A stretch of DNA of 14,594 nucleotides, from positions 1-14,594 of the forward strand of contig JAFTHG010000232.1 in assembly GCA_017457555.1 (NCBI GenBank). Reading direction: 5' to 3'. Below, in pieces: positions 1-5,564 of this stretch. This DNA is from Kiritimatiellia bacterium. Its GTDB lineage: Bacteria > Verrucomicrobiota > Kiritimatiellia > RFP12 > DVOR01. The position numbers were made by a program, and so were the translations under genes. Below the pieces are notes generated by a model. The model did no database searches, was not told the DNA's origin, and worked only from the letters and a program-made list of their open reading frames with translations. Positions within the stretch are counted from its first letter, which is position 1. Every line of letters starts with the position of its first letter.

Positions 1-488
1 ATTAGATTTTCATGGGATGGCATGGTCTTCTATGTCTGGCGGTCCTGCGAGCACTCTCGCCACTGCGGCGCAACCACGCTGACGCAGGTTGGGCGGTTTT
101 GTCTCTTTTTCTACCAGTTTTTGGCCTGTTGAAAACTTTTTTTGATGGTGTGGGGTTGGGGGAGGATTTGCCGCTTTTTAGCCTCAAAAGGAGCCTTTTT
201 GAAGAGAGGTGCTTTTCTGTATAAGTCCTTGAAGCGCAGTGATTTATGCTGAAAATGGGCTGAAACCAACTCGTCTACAGCGGCTTCTTGATGCCAAAGT
301 GACCGAGAGATCGACATGATTTGGCCGCTTAATAAGTCCAATGTCACTGAAACTGCTGTTCAATTTCGCTGAAATTGCTCTTCGCTTTCGCTGAAATTGA
401 CCCGCCTTTTCGCTCTTATTTTGGCGCAAAATTGCCGATTTTTCGTCTTAAAATTGTTAATAACTTTCCGCACACACGCCCACGCGAT
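1..488. other. Left-edge intergenic stretch without a recognisable gene
   Basis: I see no convincing protein gene here. Open frames exist on both strands, but they have no clear ribosome-binding site, have biased Lys/Arg-rich or Pro-rich translations, and match no family I know. The stretch is AT-rich with several T-runs (for example near 131-140 and 196-201). Within it the heptamer GCTGAAA recurs (around 248, 259, 369 and 391) and a 22-bp degenerate repeat spans about 345-410, annotated separately. The gene that would flank this region on the left lies outside the window. Confidence 0.5.
345..410. repeat. Degenerate 22-bp tandem repeat, three units
   Basis: Three consecutive 22-nt units start at 345, 367 and 389. 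Units 1 and 2 agree at 17 of 22 positions and units 2 and 3 at 16 of 22. A decayed fourth unit may run on from 411. The shared core is CGCTGAAATTG, preceded by TTT. The junction between units 1 and 2 makes a perfect 7-bp inverted repeat, CAATTTC-GCT-GAAATTG (361-377). No function is evident; it could be a worn repeat family or a protein-binding array. Seen directly in the sequence. Confidence 0.6.
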
Positions 489-517
489 TTGCCAGAATCA
501 CCCTCCTGTGCTATCAT
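489..517 (+). promoter_or_regulatory. Sigma70-type promoter with extended -10
   Basis: A -35 box TTGCCA (489-494, five of six matches to TTGACA) and a -10 box TATCAT (512-517, five of six) are separated by exactly 17 bp. TGC directly precedes the -10, giving an extended -10. Transcription would start near 523-525. No open reading frame with a ribosome-binding site follows for about 450 nt, so the product is either a noncoding RNA or a long leader for the methyltransferase gene at 973. Confidence 0.6.
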
Positions 518-523
518 CTCCAT

Positions 524-588
524 AGCGGAGCGGTGGAAGCCGAAGTGAACCACCCTCGGCTTACTCACCCGCTTAGTAGAGGAGCGGC
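524..588 (+). ncRNA. Candidate structured RNA segment with alternative pairings
   Basis: This segment starts at the predicted transcription start of the 489-517 promoter. A two-part hairpin is visible: AGCGG (529-533) with CCGCT (569-573), and inside it AAGCCGA (537-543) with TCGGCTT (556-562). The same CCGCT can instead pair with AGCGG at 524-528 or with AGCGG at 583-587. GGTGG (532-536) can also pair with CCACC (550-554). Mutually exclusive helices are typical of regulatory leaders, but I do not recognise the consensus of any known riboswitch, nor of RNase P, tmRNA, SRP RNA or 6S RNA. The 3' end of the transcript is not apparent. Confidence 0.3.
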
Positions 589-621
589 ATTTACCAAGTC
601 CAAAAGGAACGTAGGATGATA

Positions 622-648
622 AGTCTTTCTTTCTGACAGTCTTTCTTT
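622..648. repeat. 11-bp direct repeat, period 16
   Basis: AGTCTTTCTTT occurs at 622-632 and again at 638-648 with five bases between them. It lies in the untranslated stretch between the two upstream promoters. Its pyrimidine richness means it may be chance or a slippage product; no function is assigned. Confidence 0.5.
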
Positions 649-761
649 GAGAGGTTTATGCTTACCTTTGTGACACGATTGAACTCGATGTGCTCGTTTC
701 CGTCTACACTATTCCTTCTGGTCGGCTTAGATACTTTTTCTTTTCATTTAGGGGGATACTC

Positions 762-770
762 TGCTACAAT
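762..770 (+). promoter_or_regulatory. Extended -10 promoter for the four-way-junction RNA / methyltransferase leader
   Basis: TGCTACAAT (762-770) combines the TG extension with TACAAT, five of six matches to TATAAT. A -35 at the usual distance is poor (TTTCAT at 742-747), which is common for extended -10 promoters. Transcription would begin about 776-778, within a few bases of the 5' strand of helix P1 of the RNA described below. That coincidence supports both the promoter and the RNA boundary. Confidence 0.5.
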
Positions 771-774
771 AATT

Positions 775-952
775 GCACGTTACGGGATGAGCCGTAGCAA
801 GAATTAACTGCATTTTGCAGACAAGTTGCTTCAGTAGAAACCTGAGAAATTTCAAATGAGTAAGCAACGTGTTGGCAAGGTGTGCCGTATCGGTACACCT
901 TCTTTTCGCACGTCTACTCAAAGGCTTTCTCAGGGCCTCTACTGAAACGTGC
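775..952 (+). ncRNA. Candidate four-way-junction RNA leader upstream of the methyltransferase gene
   Basis: Four helices meet with no unpaired base between them. P1 pairs 775-780 with 947-952 (GCACGT/ACGTGC). P2 is TACGG (781-785) with CCGTA (792-796) and a 6-nt loop. P3 pairs 797-800 with 826-829, then CTGCA (808-812) with TGCAG (816-820). P4 is long: 830-838 with 938-946 (9 bp), 841-849 with 926-934 (9 bp), 857-862 with 915-920, 867-871 with 909-913, and an apical stem 877-887 with 891-901 closed by a UAU triloop. The predicted transcription start falls at the 5' edge of P1. The RNA ends 20 nt before the methyltransferase ATG, so it is either a discrete small RNA or the gene's leader. I do not recognise it as a known family. 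The folding was done by eye. Confidence 0.55.
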
Positions 953-957
953 CAAAG

Positions 958-966
958 AAGGTGTGC
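958..966 (+). promoter_or_regulatory. Methyltransferase ribosome-binding site, sequestrable by the leader hairpin
   Basis: AAGG within AAGGTGTGC lies 11 nt before the ATG at 973 and supports that start over the in-frame GTG at 949, which has no Shine-Dalgarno site and falls inside the P1 helix. The same nine bases occur at 877-885, as the 5' strand of the apical P4 stem. The 3' strand of that stem (893-901) could pair with either copy (8 Watson-Crick pairs plus one G-U). That would let the leader hide or expose this site. Confidence 0.5.
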
Positions 967-972
967 TTTTTT

Positions 973-2088
973 ATGTTGCAGGCTCTATTTGAGTTCTCTG
1001 AGAATGATGCGTTTTTAAGTGAACAAATTATCACTTACCTTGGAAATAAACGTTCGCTTCTGCCTTTTATTCATCATGCCGTGAGTTATGTTAAGGAACG
1101 GCTTAAAAAAGAGAAGTTACGTTGTGCAGATCTCTTTTCTGGAAGTGGTGTTGTTTCTCGTTATTTTAAGCAGTATGCTTCAACTCTGGTGGTCAATGAT
1201 TTAGAACATTACACAGAGGTTATTAACCGTTGCTATCTTAAAAATCGGTCATCTGTGGATATTAAGCAACTTCAAGAAGAATTGCATGCCATCCATAAAC
1301 GTATTGAAGCAGAATGGGCACCGGGTTTGATAGCGGAGCTTTATGCGCCCAAAAATGATGCACATATTGAGCCTGGTGAACGTGTCTTTTTTTCACGTCG
1401 TAATGCCATTTATTTAGATACGGCTCGAAAACTTCTTGATCAACTTTCTCTTTGTGACAAAAATCTCTTTTTAGCTCCACTGCTCTATGAGGCTTCTGTA
1501 CATAACAATACCTCTGGAGTATTTAAAGGGTTTTATAAGAATAAGGCTGGAGTAGGGTGTTTCGGTGGTGAGGGGCGGAATGCTTTACGGCGTATTCTTG
1601 GAGAAATTCGCTTAAATCTGCCACTATTTTCAAACTATGAATGTGAGGTCGTAATTCACAGGACGGATGTGAATCAATTGGTGAATACATTGCCGGAATT
1701 GGATCTTACCTATTTGGATCCGCCCTATAATCAACATCCGTATGGTGCAAATTATTTCATGCTTAATTTGTTGGTGGAGTATCAACGCCCATCTCAAATA
1801 AGCACAGTTTCTGGGATTCCTAAAAACTGGAATCGTTCACGTTACAATAAACGTCCCTTGGCAAAAGAGGCTCTGTTTAATTTGATTCAGTCCTGCCCAT
1901 CACGTTTCATCCTTATCTCGTACAATTCCGAGGGATTTATTTCTTATGATGAATTTGTTCTTTTCTTGTCTTCACTTGGAGTCGTGAACGTGTTTGAAAA
2001 AGAATATAACACGTTTCGTGGGTGTCGCAATCTGCATATGCGTGACTTACATGTGTCAGAGTATTTGTTTTTACTGGAAAGGAAATGA
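973..2088 (+). CDS. Type II DNA N6-adenine methyltransferase, D12 (alpha) class
   Basis: The protein should transfer a methyl group from S-adenosylmethionine to adenine in the site cut by the neighbouring endonuclease, protecting host DNA. With the ATG at 973 it has 371 residues. Motif X is seen as TYLGNKR (residues 21-27), motif I as DLFSGSG (53-59, AdoMet binding), and catalytic motif IV as DPPY (249-252). A long target-recognition segment lies between I and IV, which is the order of the alpha class (Dam, DpnII and EcoRV methylases). The gene is AT-rich compared with the genes to its right: about 37% G+C in one sampled 60-nt line against 53% in a tatD line. This suggests horizontal acquisition. 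It is followed after 3 nt by the endonuclease gene. The exact recognition site cannot be read from the sequence. An in-frame GTG at 949 is the alternative start. Confidence 0.9.
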   Translation: MLQALFEFSENDAFLSEQIITYLGNKRSLLPFIHHAVSYVKERLKKEKLRCADLFSGSGVVSRYFKQYASTLVVNDLEHYTEVINRCYLKNRSSVDIKQLQEELHAIHKRIEAEWAPGLIAELYAPKNDAHIEPGERVFFSRRNAIYLDTARKLLDQLSLCDKNLFLAPLLYEASVHNNTSGVFKGFYKNKAGVGCFGGEGRNALRRILGEIRLNLPLFSNYECEVVIHRTDVNQLVNTLPELDLTYLDPPYNQHPYGANYFMLNLLVEYQRPSQISTVSGIPKNWNRSRYNKRPLAKEALFNLIQSCPSRFILISYNSEGFISYDEFVLFLSSLGVVNVFEKEYNTFRGCRNLHMRDLHVSEYLFLLERK

Positions 2089-2091
2089 GGC

Positions 2092-2808
2092 ATGGCAGGG
2101 AAGGAACGCTTACGTCACGATCATCAAGAGATGGTGTTAAATAACATTTCAAAAAAACAAGAAAAGTTATTGCTCGAAGCGGTGATGGATGTTTGGGCGA
2201 CATTGAAACAAATGTATCCCGAATATCAATTCACGTTTAAAAAGAAGATTTTGCTGAATGAGATTATTCAGCATCTGGAACAAAAGTTTCGTGATACACC
2301 CTTTCATCTGTGTAAAGAGAGTTCGTTTATGACACCTGATGGTGGTATCTTAAACATTGTGAGCGTGGCACAGCAAGAATATCCAATTCTGATTTCAGAA
2401 AAGAAAAATCAAGGCACAAATGATTTAAGGGCTTTGGAAGGAAAAAAGCGGCAGGCACAAGGAAATGCAATTGAACGTTTAGGAAAGAATGTAATTGGAT
2501 TTCGAGCTGCGCTCTTAACAGAATCAATATTTCCGTTTGTCTGCTTCGGGGATGGATGCGATTTTGATGAGGCAAGTAGTATTCCAGATCGGGTGCGAAC
2601 GATTGCGATGTTTGGCGATCTCAATACCGTCTATCTTCATAATAATGGCCCTTTTAATCGTGGCACATTTTTCTTTAGGCCGTCGGCTTGGCGTAAAGAA
2701 GAAATGTATCAACATTGTCTTGATATTGCTGAACGTAGCATTTTGTACTATCTTTCAAAGTATGGTAAAGAACATTTTCGCCAACATTCGTGCACCATTT
2801 CCCAATAG
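2092..2808 (+). CDS. EcoRI-family type II restriction endonuclease
   Basis: This 238-residue protein aligns by eye with EcoRI (277 aa). SSFMTPDGGI resembles EcoRI SSIKPDGGI, ISEKKNQG resembles VAEAKHQG, and GNAIER (124-129) is identical to the EcoRI recognition segment. The PD-(D/E)xK catalytic residues are present as D83, E103 and K105. Q107 matches EcoRI Q115, and N125, A126 and R129 match EcoRI N141, A142 and R145, which read the inner GAA/AATT bases. FPFVCF (147-152) matches FPYVLF. It should therefore cut a palindrome with an AATT core, GAATTC (EcoRI) or CAATTG (MunI), giving 5' overhangs. AAAGGA about 9 nt upstream, inside the methyltransferase end, is the ribosome-binding site. The two genes are co-transcribed, methyltransferase first. 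Length and catalytic residues suggest it is intact. Confidence 0.88.
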   Translation: MAGKERLRHDHQEMVLNNISKKQEKLLLEAVMDVWATLKQMYPEYQFTFKKKILLNEIIQHLEQKFRDTPFHLCKESSFMTPDGGILNIVSVAQQEYPILISEKKNQGTNDLRALEGKKRQAQGNAIERLGKNVIGFRAALLTESIFPFVCFGDGCDFDEASSIPDRVRTIAMFGDLNTVYLHNNGPFNRGTFFFRPSAWRKEEMYQHCLDIAERSILYYLSKYGKEHFRQHSCTISQ

Positions 2809-2817
2809 TGCACCATT
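2790..2817. repeat. 10-bp direct repeat across the endonuclease stop codon
   Basis: GTGCACCATT occurs at 2790-2799 and at 2808-2817, with 8 nt between the copies. The endonuclease TAG stop (2806-2808) sits at the edge of the second copy. It may be a short duplication at the right boundary of the acquired operon, or chance. Confidence 0.5.
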
Positions 2818-2826
2818 CAGAATTGC

Positions 2827-2855
2827 TTGAATCTCTGTCGCTGGCGTGTTATGCT
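2827..2855 (+). promoter_or_regulatory. Promoter of tatD, placed for a leaderless transcript
   Basis: TTGAAT (2827-2832) and TATGCT (2850-2855) are 17 bp apart, and TGT precedes the -10. The -10 ends only 7 nt before the ATG at 2863, so transcription would begin at or within one or two bases of the start codon. No Shine-Dalgarno sequence is seen before that ATG, which agrees with a leaderless mRNA. Confidence 0.45.
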
Positions 2856-2862
2856 ATGCGCT

Positions 2863-3663
2863 ATGGTTCGTTGGTTTGATGCGCATTGTCATTTATCAGA
2901 TTTGCGGTTATCTCCTTTGCCGGAGTCGTGGCAGTGTGCTTTGCGTGAGGCTTGCATTCTGGGTGGTGTGACGTGCGCTTCATTTCCGGAAACGTGGTCG
3001 CTTCCGCTTCCGCAGGATTTGCCTTTCCGGCGTGCGTATGGGATTCATCCCTGGTGCGCTGCGCATGTGGATGACGCTTCTTTTGATGCGTTAGATGCCA
3101 TTTTTCGTAACGATCCGCACGCGATTATTGGCGAAATCGGGTTAGATGGGATTCGTCCAACACCGGATGATGGTGAAGTGCAGCGGCGTGTTCTTCGGCA
3201 TCAATTGGCCTTGGCGGTGACGTATTCCCGTCCGGTGGTGCTGCATGGTGCGCGAAAATGGGGCGCACTTTTTGATGAATTGGAGCAGTGGGTCGCCAAA
3301 CTTCCGGCGGTAATGATTCATGGTGCAGCATTTGCACCGCAATTGTTGCAACGGCCTCTCTTTCGTCATCAGAATGTCTGGTTTAGTTTTGGGAGCGATG
3401 TGTTGCGTCAAAAGCGGTGTACGGCTGTCGCATTAGCGGCTGCGGTGCCGTGGGATCGGGTTTTAATTGAGACGGATGCTCCGGACCGATTGCCTTCAGA
3501 CGGGGCTGTTTGGATCTCTGAACGCACCGGGGAGCGGCTCAATCATCCTGCGAATTTATTACGCATTGGGGAAGCACTTGCGCGTTTGCGCGGTGTGTCA
3601 ATCTCGGAACTCGCCGAACAAACCTTTCTGAATGGATTAAATTTCTGCTCTGCCCAGCGGTAA
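2863..3663 (+). CDS. TatD-family metal-dependent hydrolase/DNase
   Basis: This is a TIM-barrel hydrolase of the TatD family, whose studied members are Mg2+-dependent nucleases acting in DNA repair or turnover. At 266 residues it has the normal family length. The metal ligands are visible: HCH (8-10), GEIGLDG with E91, H128 in VVLHGA, H153 in VMIHGA, and D205 in IETDAPD. YGIHPW (59-64) is also typical. The open frame extends upstream to a TTG at 2827, but the ATG at 2863 begins just before the conserved HxH strand, where family members start. Base composition returns to about 53% G+C here, so this gene probably belongs to the chromosomal backbone rather than the restriction-modification operon. 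Confidence 0.85.
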   Translation: MVRWFDAHCHLSDLRLSPLPESWQCALREACILGGVTCASFPETWSLPLPQDLPFRRAYGIHPWCAAHVDDASFDALDAIFRNDPHAIIGEIGLDGIRPTPDDGEVQRRVLRHQLALAVTYSRPVVLHGARKWGALFDELEQWVAKLPAVMIHGAAFAPQLLQRPLFRHQNVWFSFGSDVLRQKRCTAVALAAAVPWDRVLIETDAPDRLPSDGAVWISERTGERLNHPANLLRIGEALARLRGVSISELAEQTFLNGLNFCSAQR

Positions 3664-3757
3664 CATTTCGTTGAGGTCTTGCGAATTTCTTTTGAAGTGA
3701 ATCGCTCTTTTCAGCGCGAAATCGAGGTGAATTTCATCTAAATGCAGTAAATAACCT

Positions 3758-3786
3758 GCCACAGGGTGTTACAGATATGGCATAAT
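3758..3786 (+). promoter_or_regulatory. Promoter of the 3816-6676 operon
   Basis: CATAAT (3781-3786) with TGG before it forms an extended -10. A weak -35 GCCACA (3758-3763) lies 17 bp upstream. Transcription would start near 3793, leaving a short leader that contains the ribosome-binding site AGGAAG (3802-3807) before the ATG at 3816. The rest of the 3664-3815 gap shows only a GCTGAAA-like motif on the minus strand (3709-3715). Confidence 0.45.
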
Positions 3787-3815
3787 ATAAGTATTAAGAA
3801 CAGGAAGCGTTTACG

Positions 3816-4151
3816 ATGTCTGATTCTGCATCTTCTTTACGTCCGGAATTAAGTGTGTCCGGCTGTGATACGACTGCGCTGGTAGAGATTTCCCGGCAGT
3901 TCGCTGAATTTGAATTTGAAGCCTTGCATCGCAATGAGGTAACGGCTGCTCAGGTTGCTGCTGATAAGGCAGATTGGGCCGCAACGGGGACTGCATTAAG
4001 TGGCGTTTATCAGGCATTATGCGATGGTGAAACCGAGCAGGCGATGGCTTCCCTGCATGCAATCGAAACGATTTTGATGCGCCATGGTGTATTGGTGTCG
4101 CAACCTGTATTATCAACACCGTCACAAGAGGACTTCATCGATGGCGAATAA
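3816..4151 (+). CDS. Hypothetical acidic 111-aa protein, first gene of operon
   Basis: I do not recognise this protein. AGGAAG lies 8 nt before the ATG, and the gene opens a tightly packed operon, which supports it being real. The translation is acidic, has no signal peptide or membrane segment, and looks mostly helical between residues 20 and 95 (rich in Ala, Glu and Gln). The last 15 residues look disordered. Its end overlaps the next gene by 11 nt, indicating translational coupling and perhaps a joint role with the membrane protein that follows. Confidence 0.65.
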   Translation: MSDSASSLRPELSVSGCDTTALVEISRQFAEFEFEALHRNEVTAAQVAADKADWAATGTALSGVYQALCDGETEQAMASLHAIETILMRHGVLVSQPVLSTPSQEDFIDGE

Positions 4152-4749
4152 TGCAAAGACGGCACTGCTCTGTGCGTATACACTCGCCAAAGCAAAACAA
4201 TATGCTGAGGCGGAGGCGCTGATTCTATCGCATGATGAGCTTTCTAAAACACCGGAAGCGATTGACTTATTGGCCCGTATTCGCATGGAAGAGGGGGATT
4301 TATCAGAAGCTCGTCGGCTGTGGCAGGGGATTCAAACCGTTTATCCGGAACACCAGCCCTCCCGCATTGCGTTAAAGCTGATGGGGCATCGCCAAATCAA
4401 GGTGCGGTGGGCGATGGTATGGGCGTGTCTATTGCCATTTGCATTTATTATCGGTATGCTCGTCGCTCTTGTGACAGGGCTCTCCTCTCCAGTTGAATCG
4501 GTAACGATCCTCTGGGATAACATTCCTACGCAAGCAAAGGTGAATGCGCTCGCAGATTATCAAGGTAAGGTCCGCCGCGTCTATGTCGCCTCGCAATTCT
4601 TTTCTCAGCCGGATAAATACATCAGTCGCGCTATCCTGACACAGATGTTAGCTAAACGGCTTGATTTACCGGAATCAGCGATGTTCTTGGGTGCGGCAAC
4701 CGACGATTTGAGTGCTTCGGCTATTCGTGTGGAGCTTGAACTTTTGTGA
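4141..4749 (+). CDS. Single-span membrane protein with TPR-like N-terminus
   Basis: The 202-residue product starts at the ATG at 4141, served by AAGAGG 9 nt upstream; an in-frame ATG at 4084 has no such site. Residues 5-80 look like two or three TPR-type helical hairpins (the EAEALIL and GDLSEARRLW patterns). One hydrophobic segment follows at about residues 90-112 (WAMVWACLLPF and on). The C-terminal 85 residues contain mixed strands and helices and match no domain I know. The likely topology is N-terminal TPR-like part in the cytoplasm and C-terminal part outside the membrane. Its stop overlaps the next start by 4 nt (GTGA). Confidence 0.65.
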   Translation: MANNAKTALLCAYTLAKAKQYAEAEALILSHDELSKTPEAIDLLARIRMEEGDLSEARRLWQGIQTVYPEHQPSRIALKLMGHRQIKVRWAMVWACLLPFAFIIGMLVALVTGLSSPVESVTILWDNIPTQAKVNALADYQGKVRRVYVASQFFSQPDKYISRAILTQMLAKRLDLPESAMFLGAATDDLSASAIRVELELL

Positions 4750-5564
4750 GTAATCGCCGAAAGACTGCTTTAGTTTTGGGAAGTGGTGGTGCACGCGGTT
4801 GGGCCCATATCGGGGTCGTACGTGCACTCTTTCGGCGCGGCTTCAGGCCGGATTTGGTGGTCGGAACGTCAATAGGGGCGCTTATTGGTGCGATGATAGC
4901 GGCAGATGTTTTTGAGGCATTTGATCAGGAAATCGCAGCCCTGACGCCTGTGAAATTGGCTAAATTCTTCACAGAAATGCATCTACCTCAAGCGGGGCTT
5001 CTCTCAGGAAAGCCGATTGTTGAATGGTTGGAGCAGTCACACTTATTGGGGAAACATACCTTTGCAGATTTGAAGATTCCCTTTGCAGCGGTTGCTACGG
5101 ATTTACATCGGGAACGCAGTGTGCTGTTACAGGAAGGGCATGTCGCCCAAGCGGTAAGAGCCTCCATCTCCATTCCCGGTATTTTTGATCCGGTTGTGCG
5201 CGATAGTGCTGTGTTGGTGGATGGCGGTTTAACGTCTCCTGTCCCAGTAACGGAAGCCCGGAAACTGGGAGCCGACGTAGTGATAGCCGTTGACATCAAT
5301 ACACATTCTCCAGACGAGGTGTTGTTGGCAGAGGGGCAGGTGCCGCCAATGCCGACTCTGTTTACGACCCTGTTGCAGACGATGCGTATGATTGAAAATG
5401 AAACCTGCCGTCATACGTTGCAAGTGGATCCGCCGGAGATTTTGATTCGTCCGGCGGTGGGACATTTGCAAACGCTTGAATTCTATGCAGGGAAAGCCTT
5501 GATTGCTACAGGCGAACGCGCCGTGGCAGAGGTGGAAGATGCGTTAGGGGCATTATTGAAATGA
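4746..5564 (+). CDS. Patatin-like phospholipase, RssA/NTE type
   Basis: The protein is a predicted Ser-Asp dyad lipid hydrolase of 272 residues. The glycine-rich oxyanion loop is GSGGARG (12-18), the nucleophile is S42 in GTSIG (40-44), and the catalytic Asp is D159 in DGG (159-161). All elements needed for activity are present. No signal peptide is seen, so it should be cytoplasmic or bound to the inner membrane face. The start is GTG at 4746, overlapping the previous stop in GTGA. The stop overlaps the next ATG in ATGA, so it is translationally coupled on both sides. The physiological substrate is unknown for this subfamily. Confidence 0.88.
   Translation: MSNRRKTALVLGSGGARGWAHIGVVRALFRRGFRPDLVVGTSIGALIGAMIAADVFEAFDQEIAALTPVKLAKFFTEMHLPQAGLLSGKPIVEWLEQSHLLGKHTFADLKIPFAAVATDLHRERSVLLQEGHVAQAVRASISIPGIFDPVVRDSAVLVDGGLTSPVPVTEARKLGADVVIAVDINTHSPDEVLLAEGQVPPMPTLFTTLLQTMRMIENETCRHTLQVDPPEILIRPAVGHLQTLEFYAGKALIATGERAVAEVEDALGALLK

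Noticed and set aside
111..347. Minus-strand open frame of 78 codons, GTG start
   Set aside because: No clear ribosome-binding site, its 5' end lies at the edge of the 22-bp repeat region, and the Lys-rich translation resembles no family. A real small gene cannot be fully excluded.
345..410. CRISPR array
   Set aside because: The units are contiguous, degenerate and have no unique spacers; no cas gene is present.
244..429. Minus-strand open frame over the 22-bp repeat
   Set aside because: Its codons simply read through the degenerate repeat; no start signals.
830..946. Miniature inverted-repeat transposable element
   Set aside because: The ends are perfect inverted repeats, but no target-site duplication flanks them and the interior is paired throughout, with helices P1-P3 fitting around it. 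This favours RNA structure.
520..952. 6S RNA, SRP RNA, RNase P RNA or tmRNA
   Set aside because: The conserved sequence blocks (such as the SRP GGAAG tetraloop region and the RNase P P4 core) are missing, and the structure lacks the large central bubble of 6S RNA.
949..972. GTG at 949 as the methyltransferase start
   Set aside because: It lies inside the P1 helix and has no Shine-Dalgarno site, while the ATG at 973 has AAGG 11 nt upstream and fits the position of motif X.
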